Source: Chryseobacterium edaphi (GTDB lineage Bacteria; Bacteroidota; Bacteroidia; Flavobacteriales; Weeksellaceae). From it: 64,000 nt of DNA. Positions 38,120 to 45,811 of the stretch are shown piece by piece. The translations under genes were made by a program, and so were the position numbers. The notes beneath the pieces are model-generated. The model saw only the letters and a list, made by a program, of their open reading frames with translations. It was not told where the DNA came from and did not search any database. The stretch's first letter is position 1. Each line of letters starts with the position of its first letter. Location: contig NZ_JAOTEM010000003.1 in assembly GCF_025628985.1 (NCBI RefSeq), positions 186,001 to 250,000 on the forward strand. The letters are read 5' to 3'.

Positions 38120-38150
38120 CCGATGTCCTAAATTTCCAGTCCGTGACTTT
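38120..38150 (+). repeat. Left direct repeat flanking the kelch gene
   Basis: A 31-bp unit beginning CCGATGT and ending TCCGTGACTTT. It matches the copy at 39142-39172 in the 7 outer left and 11 outer right bases, with a variable 13-bp centre of the same length. Confidence 0.5.
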
Positions 38151-38211
38151 TCCCTATATTTAAAACATATTTCACCACACAGAAAATCAATTAAACCAAA
38201 CCTCACCACCA

Positions 38212-39138
38212 TTGAAAACAAAATCATTCCTCCTTTCACTTTTCGGTTTATGTTTAAGCAATGCACAAACCTTAAATTTTAAACATCTTTCGGATATGTC
38301 TGTTCGCAGAGGCGCAATAAGCAGTTCCATTGCAGGTGACAATATCTATGTGAGCAATGGTTATAAAGATACTGATGGTTATGCTAATTTTATTGAGAAA
38401 TACAGCATTAAAGATAACCGCTGGAGTGTTATCAACTCTAGTCTGGTTCCTAAAAGATTTGCCAATTCGGAGACATACGATAATAAAATTTATATTTTTA
38501 ATGGTTGGGGAAACAGCCATCTTGAAATTATAGATCTTGAAACTCATAAAAAAACGAAGGGAGCTGTTAATCGCGCCTATACAGGAAATGCAGGTTCCAC
38601 CATTCATAACGGAAAAATATATACTTTCGGCGGAAGTGGGTTAAACAATGCTGCAATCACTGTATTTTCTGACAGATTCCAATATTATGATATTGCTTCA
38701 GACACATGGCATCCATTACCAAATATGCCAACAGCCAGAGAAACAAGGGGCAAAATTGTGAATGATAAGCTTTATGTTATTGGTGGTTTTAACGGTACAT
38801 CATCCCGCTTGGTCAACGTATTTGATCTCAACAAAAATCAGTGGACTGAGCAATATACGATGCCTGCTGCGATATCGGGTCATTCATTAGCCGTATCTGG
38901 TAATAAGATTTTTATTGCAGGCGGTTATAATAATCAATCATTTCTGGCTTACTTTGATACAGAAACCAATACGTTGCATCAGTTATCATCCAATATGATT
39001 CCCAGACGACATGCTGCTGCGGAAATATATAACAATAAATTATACATCATAGGCGGAAGTACAGCATCCTCAACCAAATCATCTATTAAAAGCATTCAGG
39101 TTGCAGATATTAGCGAAGAAGTGCTTTCTGCTAAATAA
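38212..39138 (+). CDS. Secreted kelch-repeat beta-propeller protein
   Basis: A 308-aa protein read from a TTG codon, because the signal peptide MKTKSFLLSLFGLCLSNAQ begins exactly there and no in-frame ATG precedes it. About six kelch blades follow, marked by paired glycines after a hydrophobic run (KIYTFGGSG, KLYVIGGFN, KIFIAGGYN, KLYIIGGST) and the spaced Tyr/Trp of NQWTEQYTMP and DTWHPLPNMP. No catalytic domain is attached and no T9SS signal is visible. Probably a periplasmic or surface binding propeller. The gene is bracketed by 31-bp degenerate direct repeats, suggesting it moved as a unit. Confidence 0.85.
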   Translation: MKTKSFLLSLFGLCLSNAQTLNFKHLSDMSVRRGAISSSIAGDNIYVSNGYKDTDGYANFIEKYSIKDNRWSVINSSLVPKRFANSETYDNKIYIFNGWGNSHLEIIDLETHKKTKGAVNRAYTGNAGSTIHNGKIYTFGGSGLNNAAITVFSDRFQYYDIASDTWHPLPNMPTARETRGKIVNDKLYVIGGFNGTSSRLVNVFDLNKNQWTEQYTMPAAISGHSLAVSGNKIFIAGGYNNQSFLAYFDTETNTLHQLSSNMIPRRHAAAEIYNNKLYIIGGSTASSTKSSIKSIQVADISEEVLSAK

Positions 39139-39141
39139 ACT

Positions 39142-39172
39142 CCGATGTTGCAGATTTGTAATCCGTGACTTT
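39142..39172 (+). repeat. Right direct repeat flanking the kelch gene
   Basis: Second 31-bp copy (CCGATGT ... TCCGTGACTTT), starting four bases after the kelch stop codon. Confidence 0.5.
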
Positions 39173-39294
39173 ACAGCTACAAAAGTCTCTTCCTAAATGT
39201 CATAAATAGCAAGAAACCAAGAAAAACCTTTTCGATAAGACCTACAATCATTTCAACATAACTTTCAACTCATTCGTTTAAGTTGTCAACTTCT

Positions 39295-39462
39295 TCGGAG
39301 AGTCAATCAAGCATTACGTTGAGGCGTTCAAGGGTTTCGTTAAGGCGTGCAAGTGTTTCGAAGAAGCGTTCAACCACTTCGAAGAGGCAATCAACCACTT
39401 CGAAGAGCCGATCAACCAGTTCGAAGAGGCAATCAATCACTTCGAAGAGGCGATCAAGTACA
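39295..39462 (+). repeat. Eight tandem copies of a 21-bp minisatellite
   Basis: Units at 39295, 39316, 39337, 39358, 39379, 39400, 39421 and 39442. The consensus is close to TCGAAGAGGCAATCAACCAC plus T. The first three units are the most diverged. As 21 is a multiple of three, all frames stay open. One frame gives heptads like FEEAINH (amphipathic but without a start codon), another gives Ser/Arg/Lys-rich heptads from a TTG at 39283 (73 aa). Neither has convincing translation signals. The rest of the 427-base gap (39139-39565) holds only the kelch right repeat. Confidence 0.85.
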
Positions 39463-39565
39463 ATTTACTATATTTCAGTACTTTACAGTATATTTCAAAT
39501 TTGATGAATATCCAGAATATTGTTGATAGTGACATCTGAAAAACATTAAAAGCCAAATATTTTTG

Positions 39566-40492
39566 TTAAGCGCCAACTTCCAGCCTATACCCTTTTCCAC
39601 GGATCACAACAATCTTAATATTCGGATCAATTTCCAGTTTTTTTCTGAGTTTTGAGATGAACATATCGAGACTTCTTCCTACAATCACACCGTCATCTTC
39701 CCAGATTTCCTTTTGCAGTCGGCTTCTCTCGATGATTTCATTTGGAGAAGATGCAAAAATGATTAATACACGGTTTTCGGTTGTGGTAAGATCAATTATT
39801 GTTTCATCGATGATGAGCTTTCTGTTTTTGGCATCAAACAATACCGAACCCAAAGTAAACAGATCAGTTTGCTGACTTTCAGGTAAAACTTTTTGTGACT
39901 TTTCAGATTTAGATTTAGATTTAGATTTAGATTTAGATTTAGATCTTAAAAAAATAAAACTGATAAAAGCTAAAAAAGACATCCCACCCAAAAGATATCC
40001 ATTCTTTAAATTGTTTAGTCCTGCAGGTTTGAATTTAATATCAATAACATAACATGCTTTTGGCTGTTGCCGACCAAAACAGGCTACAATATCATCTTTT
40101 TTATCCTTTGAGACAGAATATCCATAAGCTATGCTGGAGTTGCCACAGTTCAGAACATTCACAATATAATCATTTGCAAGCGGATCTTTTGCCAACACAC
40201 GTTTCGTAAGATTCACCAATGAGTCGGGCTGAAAAGTAAGTTCGTTCTCAAAACTTATTTGGTATTCATTTTCTGAAATCTTTTTTACAGGTAACACCCT
40301 TGAATTGCGGTCGCCGGATTGTAAAAGTAATTCATGTCCTATTTTGCGCAGCAATACTTCCCTTTTGGCAAAGTTAAAGTCGTTTTTGTCGTCAGTATTG
40401 AAAGCAGCACAGACGACAAAGATAAAAGAGAGTATTATTACTCCGAACAGGTATTTTCGCTTTCCTGAAAGGAGATTTTGACTAAAATACAT
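39566..40492 (-). CDS. ToxR-like membrane-spanning winged-helix regulator
   Basis: A 308-aa protein. An N-terminal membrane helix (about 13-33) leads to an extracytoplasmic domain (about 34-165) with Cys residues (NVLNCGNSSIAY, VACFGRQQPKACYV), then a second membrane helix (about 168-184). An (SK)n linker made by a hexanucleotide repeat follows. The C-terminus is an OmpR/PhoB-type winged-helix DNA-binding domain ending RGKGYRLEVGA. Sensor outside and DNA-binding domain inside, without a kinase, is a ToxR-like one-component design. It is divergent from the gene at 40672, its likely target. Confidence 0.82.
   Translation of the reverse strand: MYFSQNLLSGKRKYLFGVIILSFIFVVCAAFNTDDKNDFNFAKREVLLRKIGHELLLQSGDRNSRVLPVKKISENEYQISFENELTFQPDSLVNLTKRVLAKDPLANDYIVNVLNCGNSSIAYGYSVSKDKKDDIVACFGRQQPKACYVIDIKFKPAGLNNLKNGYLLGGMSFLAFISFIFLRSKSKSKSKSKSKSEKSQKVLPESQQTDLFTLGSVLFDAKNRKLIIDETIIDLTTTENRVLIIFASSPNEIIERSRLQKEIWEDDGVIVGRSLDMFISKLRKKLEIDPNIKIVVIRGKGYRLEVGA
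39905..39946 (+). repeat. Hexanucleotide repeat (AGATTT)6 inside the regulator gene
   Basis: Six perfect AGATTT units plus AGATCT. On the coding strand this encodes the alternating Ser-Lys linker between the inner membrane and the DNA-binding domain. Copy-number change would lengthen or shorten the linker by two residues without a frameshift. Confidence 0.85.
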
Positions 40493-40623
40493 AGTGTCAA
40501 GTTATTATTTACAAAGTTTACAATTTTATTTACAATTCAAATCCCAAAATCCGTAAAATATCAGAGTATTTTCGCTAAGTCAACTTTAATCAGCCTATGA
40601 AAAATAAAAGCAGGTCTTATCAG

Positions 40624-40638
40624 ATTTGACGTATCAAA
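40624..40638 (+). promoter_or_regulatory. Operator-like palindrome between the regulator and its divergent gene
   Basis: ATTTGACGTATCAAA, one base from a perfect palindrome and nearly the same as ATTTGACGTGTCAAAT at 17997. It lies 34 bp before the ATG at 40672, a fitting place for the ToxR-like protein or another regulator to bind. Confidence 0.4.
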
Positions 40639-40671
40639 AGAATCTAAATTTAATTTAAAATCCAAAAAATT

Positions 40672-41217
40672 ATGAAAAAAGTAATTTTTGCGCTGATGCT
40701 ACCACTGATTGTGGTGAGTGGACTGGTATTCGCTAATCGCAAAATCAAAACTGAAACTGAAACTCAAAAGGAGCAACCCCAAAAGCAAATGTCTTCTGCA
40801 GAAAGGAATGCCGAAATGAAAAAATGGGAAGCTACTCCTAGTGGTAAAAAGTTCAAAGAATGGGAAGAATCTCCCAGAGGTAAAAAAGTGTATGCTGCTG
40901 AAGCTAAAATTTGGAAGCACATTACAAATTATACCAATATGGAAGGAATGGTGACCTCACTTTCTCTTCCGCCAGGATCAAAATTGGGTTTTGGCGTTAT
41001 GGTCAAAATTAATGATGACGATTACATTGTAACATTTGATGCAGAAAAATATCAGCTTGAACAATTGCGAAGCCTCAAAGTGAACGACAAAATAATTTTA
41101 AAAAGCCGTTATGTAGCTCACGCACCGAAGTATTCTTATCCTATCATTTCTTGCGGATCTTTGGAACGGGATCGTAAAGTGATTTTTAAACGTATTCCCA
41201 ATAAAGGCGGTTGTTGA
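40672..41217 (+). CDS. Secreted hypothetical protein, putative target of the ToxR-like regulator
   Basis: A 181-aa protein with a signal peptide (about 1-21, ending VFANRK). It has a Lys/Glu-rich section with two copies of a short unit (KKWEATPSGKK and KEWEESPRGKK), then a beta-rich C-terminal domain (about 90-181) containing VMVKINDDDYIVTFDAEKY and LKVNDKIILKSRYV, which looks like a small OB-type barrel. Two Cys residues lie near the end (ISCGSLE, KGGC). Divergent from the membrane regulator. No family recognised. Confidence 0.7.
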   Translation: MKKVIFALMLPLIVVSGLVFANRKIKTETETQKEQPQKQMSSAERNAEMKKWEATPSGKKFKEWEESPRGKKVYAAEAKIWKHITNYTNMEGMVTSLSLPPGSKLGFGVMVKINDDDYIVTFDAEKYQLEQLRSLKVNDKIILKSRYVAHAPKYSYPIISCGSLERDRKVIFKRIPNKGGC

Positions 41218-41326
41218 TACAGATAATAATATACTTCAGACAACTAAATTCAAGTTTTTCTTTTGTGGAAATTTATGTCGTAATGGAAAGAATGATCTTT
41301 AATTAAATTTTACAAATTTGAGACAG

Positions 41327-41360
41327 TTGTGTAAATGATGCGATTGTAAAATTATTTTTG
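41327..41360 (+). promoter_or_regulatory. Promoter of the coiled-coil lipoprotein gene
   Basis: TTG (41327-41329), 23-bp spacer, TATTTTTG (41353-41360): both halves fit the Bacteroidota consensus. The implied leader is about 67 nt. Confidence 0.5.
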
Positions 41361-41433
41361 CCTAAATAAAATTTTTAACTTTACGTTAAGAAGTAAAAAA
41401 CTTTAAACACAAACATCTACCAAATCATAAGAC

Positions 41434-42000
41434 ATGGGAACAAAGTATAGTTTTATTTCATTGGCGTTGATCGTAGTTACTTTTGCAGGCTGTAACAACC
41501 CAAAAAACAGTCAAAAAGAAAAGGAATTACAATTAAAAGAGAAAGAGCTGATGCTGAAAGAAAAAGAATTGGATCTGAAAAAAGTTGAATCAAATAAAAA
41601 TTATTATTCGACAAATGATGCTGTCAAAATTGCAGAAGATCAATTCAGAAAATATTTACCAAATATTCTCAAATCTCATGATGCGATTTTAGATCTACAA
41701 CAGTCATATACCGGTGACTTTACCGGTGACGGCATTGAAGATGTTGCCATATACTTTTCGTTGGCATCAAAGGATGGTGGCAACGCAATTGTAGGGCAAG
41801 GTCTGTCACTCTATCAAAACACCGGAACTACTGTCAAAGTAATTGCCGGATACGAACCTGATTACCTGTTTGGTTTTGATAAAATAAGTAATGGAAAAAT
41901 TCATGTGGAAAAACTCGAATATGCTGAAAATGATGGTAGATGCTGTCCTTCTATAAAATCTGAACACGTCCTCACCATATCTGGAGGCAAAGCTTATTAG
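41434..42000 (+). CDS. Lipoprotein with heptad coiled coil and C-terminal domain
   Basis: A 188-aa protein with lipobox FAGC (Cys20). Three near-identical heptads follow (KEKELQL, KEKELML, KEKELDL), forming a short coiled coil. The rest is a globular domain with SYTGDFTGDGIEDVAIYFS, whose D-x-D-x-D-like loop resembles an FG-GAP/EF-hand calcium loop. Likely anchored on the periplasmic or outer surface. No family name is recognised. It has its own promoter. Confidence 0.72.
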   Translation: MGTKYSFISLALIVVTFAGCNNPKNSQKEKELQLKEKELMLKEKELDLKKVESNKNYYSTNDAVKIAEDQFRKYLPNILKSHDAILDLQQSYTGDFTGDGIEDVAIYFSLASKDGGNAIVGQGLSLYQNTGTTVKVIAGYEPDYLFGFDKISNGKIHVEKLEYAENDGRCCPSIKSEHVLTISGGKAY

Positions 42001-42212
42001 ATTTCAATAAAATTATTCGGATCACTGCTTTTTATTTGATCCTCAATCTTTTTTTTATAACGAAGAGTAAGATGAAGATGAATACTAAGATAAATTCAAC
42101 TTTATACAGATCTTTAAAATGATACAGCTTTTATCAGTGTGCGAACTTTCTGATCAAGAGAGAAGTTTTTTCTTTTATGATTGAATAGAAAAGGTTTCTT
42201 AATTATAACATT

Positions 42213-42242
42213 AACCGTTCTGTTTTGCAGAACGGTTTTTTT
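42213..42242 (+). terminator. Terminator upstream of the C1 protease gene
   Basis: Stem AACCGTTCTG / CAGAACGGTT, loop TTTTG, seven T. It is nearly identical to the hairpin at 43155, on the other side of the protease gene. Confidence 0.8.
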
Positions 42243-42268
42243 GCCTGAAAAATTACACAAACGAGTAA

Positions 42269-42299
42269 TTGACGTGGAATCTTGAACGTAATAACTTTG
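42269..42299 (+). promoter_or_regulatory. Promoter of the C1 protease gene
   Basis: TTG (42269-42271), 20-bp spacer, TAACTTTG (42292-42299): a full match to the Bacteroidota consensus. It fixes the start at the ATG at 42333 and excludes the in-frame TTG at 42282. Confidence 0.65.
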
Positions 42300-42332
42300 A
42301 TGAAACAAAATAACCCCAAAAAAAACAAAATC

Positions 42333-43136
42333 ATGAAAACAAAACAAAAACAGACGAATCGCATTCTTAATTGCCTACCTTCTAAAGATGTTCAAAATGA
42401 TTTTTCATTTAAGGATGCGATGACAACCGGTTTTGTAAATGCAGTTCAAATTCCGGCAAGTGTTGATCTCCGGGAAAGCTGGTGGCAAGTTAATAATCAA
42501 GGAAGTACAGGATCTTGCTTAGGTTGGGCTTTGGCAGACAGCCTTTTAAGATGGCATTTTGTAAATAATAAATTTATCACTAAAGATGAGCTTCTGTCTG
42601 TAAGATTTATCTGGATGGCTTCGAAAGAAACTGATGTCTTCACAGACAGACCTACAACATTTATCGAAGAAGCTGGAACAAGTTTAAAGGCAGCCTTAGA
42701 CATTGCAAGAAAATATGGCTGTGTAAAAGATTCTGATCTTCCTTTCAACAGCAGATTAATGTATGATGACAGTGAAAATACTTTTTATGCTTTGGCTTCG
42801 CGTTTTAAAATAGCCAATTATTTTAATCTGGTTAATGGAATTACTGATCGTGTAAGCATATGGAAAAACTGGATTGCGGATGGCAATGGACCCATCTTAG
42901 TGCGATTAGATGTTGATGCAACTTGGGATAATGCAACACAAACAAATGGAAATCTTGATGCTTATGATCCCAGTAATACAAGAGGTGGTCATGCAGTGGC
43001 AATTGTAGGATATACTGAGGAAAGATTGATTATAAGAAATAGTTGGGACGATTCTTGGGGTGATGGAGGTTTTGCTTATGCATCATTTTCCTACGCCGAA
43101 AATGCTTTTACCGAAGCTTACGGAGTCACCATATAA
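42333..43136 (+). CDS. Cytoplasmic papain-like (C1 family) cysteine peptidase
   Basis: A 267-aa protein with the papain catalytic triad in order: Cys62 in NNQGSTGSCLGWALADS, His220 in RGGHAVAIVGY and Asn236 in IIRNSWDDSWGDGGFAYASF. The oxyanion-type Gln (NNQG) is also present. It has neither signal peptide nor inhibitory propeptide, which is unusual for this family in bacteria and implies a cytosolic enzyme, or delivery by another route. A TIR- or toxin-like role is possible but unsupported. It stands alone between two matching terminators. Confidence 0.87.
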   Translation: MKTKQKQTNRILNCLPSKDVQNDFSFKDAMTTGFVNAVQIPASVDLRESWWQVNNQGSTGSCLGWALADSLLRWHFVNNKFITKDELLSVRFIWMASKETDVFTDRPTTFIEEAGTSLKAALDIARKYGCVKDSDLPFNSRLMYDDSENTFYALASRFKIANYFNLVNGITDRVSIWKNWIADGNGPILVRLDVDATWDNATQTNGNLDAYDPSNTRGGHAVAIVGYTEERLIIRNSWDDSWGDGGFAYASFSYAENAFTEAYGVTI

Positions 43137-43154
43137 CTTATTCTATTAATTTAG

Positions 43155-43185
43155 AAACCGTTCTGTTTTGCAGAGCGGTTTTTTT
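43155..43185 (+). terminator. Terminator after the C1 protease gene
   Basis: Stem AACCGTTCTG / CAGAGCGGTT with a G-T pair, same TTTTG loop as the hairpin at 42213, then seven T. Confidence 0.8.
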
Positions 43186-43250
43186 GTTAATTTTATCTGA
43201 ATTAAGTTTTGCGCTACTGAAAACAATATTTCAAGTAAAAATTTCAAGTT

Positions 43251-43664
43251 ATGAAAACTACAGATCAACACACATCCATCTACTATCACGGCACAAAAGC
43301 AGATTTAAAAATAGGTGACCTCATCGAAGTCGGCTTCGTTTCAAACTACGGTACCAAGAGAAAATCAAAATACATTTATCTTTCCGAGACTCTGGATGCG
43401 GCAACTTGGGGGGCAGAATTGGCTTTCGGAGACGGAAAAGAAAAAATCTACATTGTAGAACCTACAGGAGCAATAGAAGATGATCCCAATGTAACTGATA
43501 AAAAGTTCCCGGGAAATCCTACAAAATCTTACCGTTCGCAACATCCTTTCAAAGTCGTAGGAGAAGTGAAAGATTGGCAAGGACATTCACCTGAACAACT
43601 TAAAATGATGAGAGATCATTTGGAAAGACTGAAAGAACAAGGCATTGAAGCCATTGAAGATTGA
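43251..43664 (+). CDS. arr: NAD(+)--rifampin ADP-ribosyltransferase
   Basis: A 137-aa enzyme that inactivates rifamycins by ADP-ribosylation using NAD. The sequence closely follows the Arr family: YYHGTKADLKIGDLIEVG, SKYIYLSETLDAATWGAELA, IYIVEPTGAIEDDPNVTDKKFPG, then WQGHSPEQLKMMRDHL. The His-Tyr-Asp active-site pattern of Arr is retained (HGT, YLSET, IEDDPN). Chromosomal arr genes are common in environmental bacteria and may act on metabolites other than drugs. Genes on both sides look accessory. Confidence 0.93.
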   Translation: MKTTDQHTSIYYHGTKADLKIGDLIEVGFVSNYGTKRKSKYIYLSETLDAATWGAELAFGDGKEKIYIVEPTGAIEDDPNVTDKKFPGNPTKSYRSQHPFKVVGEVKDWQGHSPEQLKMMRDHLERLKEQGIEAIED

Positions 43665-43695
43665 TTAAAAAAAATTTGAATTAAAATGAATAATC

Positions 43696-44139
43696 ATTGC
43701 TAAAGCAAATAAAACCACCGAAACAGAAGTCAAAGTCACAGATTTCATTAATTCTTATGTTGAAAATGAGCAGAAGAAAGCAGACAGTTTCCAGCTTATA
43801 AAACTGATGACTGGGTGGTCAGGATTTGAACCAAAAATGTGGGGACCAACTATTATAGGATTTGGCAGTTACCACTACAAATATGCAAGCGGACATGAAG
43901 GTGATATGCCAATTATTGGGTTTTCGCCACGCAAAGCAGAATTTTCATTATATGTCTATTCGCCAACCGAAGAGAGCAAACCATTATTGGATGAATTAGG
44001 AAAATTCAAAATGGGCAAAGCCTGTATTTATGTAAAAAAGTTATCTGATATCAATATTGATATTTTGGAAAAGATTTGCAAAACTACCATCGAATACATT
44101 AATGAGCATCATGAATGCGCATGTAGAGATAATATATAA
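43696..44139 (+). CDS. DUF1801-family protein with a damaged or ATT start
   Basis: The recognisable protein is 147 aa: AKANKTTETEVKVTDFINSYVENEQKKADSF, then MTGWSGFEPKMWGPTIIGFGSYHYKYASG and FSPRKAEFSLYVY, the DUF1801 pattern. The first in-frame ATG (43807) would remove about 37 conserved residues. The natural start position reads ATT (43696), and an in-frame TGA lies at 43687. An out-of-frame ATG at 43686 would read into this frame if one base were added. Either a rare ATT start or a frameshifted gene. Function of the family is not established. Confidence 0.6.
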   Translation: MAKANKTTETEVKVTDFINSYVENEQKKADSFQLIKLMTGWSGFEPKMWGPTIIGFGSYHYKYASGHEGDMPIIGFSPRKAEFSLYVYSPTEESKPLLDELGKFKMGKACIYVKKLSDINIDILEKICKTTIEYINEHHECACRDNI

Positions 44140-44214
44140 CTAAATATTTTCTGTAAGAATATGGACATTGTATTGCTGAAGATTTAGTAATTCAAAAATG
44201 AAATTCTGATTCTC

Positions 44215-44760
44215 ATGAATATTAAACCTGTGCTATTCGTATTAATTTGGACAACTGTTCTATCATGTGCAAATTTCAATTCTGACACTAAAGTCAAAAA
44301 CCCGCCAATAAGATTATTTAAAACTGAAAAGTTGGATAATTACAACTTGTTGAGTTATGCAATCCAGTTAGATACTGTTTTGGTAGTTGCAAAAAATAAT
44401 GTAAAAGAAAAATGTATTCAAGAAAATCTATTTATATATCATTACAAGGTTTTAATAAAATTGATAAGTTAACTGATAATGGAGAAGAAATATTTTTTGT
44501 TTATAATCTCAAATCCGGTGGACATAATAATCTTAAAATAATAACTGGTTCTAAAGTTCCTGGAACTATAAAAAGACAATTTTTTTCTTATCACTCATTC
44601 CCTTACTTCATTGAAAATTGTACATCGGTAATAAAACCGTAAAGTACATTAGCAGTCTAAAGAAAACATAAAATTATCTCTTTTAGCTAAAGAAAAACAA
44701 CAGAGAAATTTAGAAAAAACCAACGAGCATGTAATATTTTTTAATTCTGACTTGTTATAA
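44215..44760 (+). pseudogene. Frameshifted lipoprotein gene
   Basis: The 5' part encodes a lipoprotein signal (lipobox VLSC, Cys18) and continues to VAKNNVKEK. The reading then moves to another frame at a run of five A (44407-44411), where MYSRKSIYISLQGFNKIDKLTDNG continues a sensible protein to IENCTSVIKP (stop 44642). A third piece in the first frame, SKENIKLSLLAKEKQQ to FFNSDLL (stop 44760), reads like the original C-terminus. At least two disruptions are needed, so this is probably a decaying gene. The family is not recognised. Confidence 0.6.
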
Positions 44761-44793
44761 AATTGATCGCAAAATTTAATTCAAATTTTCTTT

Positions 44794-45717
44794 ATGCAAT
44801 ATAATTTTCTGACCGCATTATTTATTTTATTTTTTACAAACGTATTTTCTCAGGAAGCTGAAAAAATCACCTATCCAGACAGCAAAAATTTTTATTTCAG
44901 AGTAGCTCCTCAAGGAAAACCTGAAGGAATGATTATCGTTTTACCCGGCGGCGGCGAAACTGCGGAAAGAGTAATGAATCAGATTTATCTGGAGGAATTA
45001 GCTTTTGACAAAAACATATTGGTTCTTTTTCCGAATTGGGAAGAAAATGGCGATTTCTTTTTTAAAGATGATCAAAAATTTTTAGACAGAATTGCCAAAG
45101 AAAACGTAGAAAAATATAAAATTCCTAAGAATAAAATTTCAATAGGCGGACTTTCCGGAGGTGGGATGTTTGCCATTACATATGCTGAACGTGCGGTGAA
45201 AGATAAAAATACTTACTTCATTCCTAACTCAATATTTGCCATAGATCCCCCACTCGACTATGAAAATATGTACTACAGAATGGAAAGAGATATTGAAAGG
45301 AATTTTTCTGAAGCAGCCGTCAACGAAGCCAAAATGTTTACTAAAGAACTCATTGCCTCAATAGGTAAACCCGACAAAAACAAAGAGAAATATCTGGAAA
45401 AATCTATGTTTACCTATCGCGATAAAGATGGTGGAAACGCAAAGTACTTGCTTAACACTCCTATTTTAATGTACACCGAACCCGGAATTATTTGGGAAAT
45501 GCAAAACAGAGGCAGAGATCTCTATGATCTCAACTGTACCGATATTACAGCCATGATGAATTTATTAAAACTAAAAGGAAACAAAAACGCCGATTTAATT
45601 ATAACAAACGACAGAGGAATACGACCAGAAGGAATAAGACATCCACACTCATGGAGCATCATGGATTCTGAAGAATGCTTAAATTGGATCCTGAAGCACT
45701 TTAATTCTAAAAATTAA
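44794..45717 (+). CDS. Secreted alpha/beta hydrolase
   Basis: A 307-aa protein with signal peptide (ending NVFSQ). The fold is shown by MIIVLPGGGETAERV (oxyanion strand), the nucleophile elbow GLSGGGMFAITYAE, and the late His in IRHPHSWSIMD. It resembles prolyl-oligopeptidase/esterase D-type hydrolases without a propeller. Probably periplasmic or surface located. Substrate unknown. It stands alone behind the decayed lipoprotein gene. Confidence 0.8.
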   Translation: MQYNFLTALFILFFTNVFSQEAEKITYPDSKNFYFRVAPQGKPEGMIIVLPGGGETAERVMNQIYLEELAFDKNILVLFPNWEENGDFFFKDDQKFLDRIAKENVEKYKIPKNKISIGGLSGGGMFAITYAERAVKDKNTYFIPNSIFAIDPPLDYENMYYRMERDIERNFSEAAVNEAKMFTKELIASIGKPDKNKEKYLEKSMFTYRDKDGGNAKYLLNTPILMYTEPGIIWEMQNRGRDLYDLNCTDITAMMNLLKLKGNKNADLIITNDRGIRPEGIRHPHSWSIMDSEECLNWILKHFNSKN

Positions 45718-45811
45718 TTTGCAGTCGTTAAAATATTTCTTTTGTAATCTTATTATCAAATAAATAAAAAAAGCAATTTACTTTTTGATTATCTTTATAA
45801 AAAAGTAAAAT

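Larger units (their letters stand above)
42001..42332 (+). other. Intergenic region with terminator and promoter only
   Basis: Between the lipoprotein and protease genes. It contains the terminator at 42213-42242 and the promoter at 42269-42299, and otherwise nothing recognisable. Confidence 0.6.

Noticed and set aside
39295..39462. Tandem repeats as a CRISPR array
   Set aside because: The 21-bp units are directly adjacent with no unique spacers, and no cas genes are near.
39283..39504. 73-residue Ser/Arg-rich protein from a TTG codon
   Set aside because: Its coding appearance comes only from the 21-bp repeat staying in frame. There is no promoter, conserved start or domain, and other frames are equally open.
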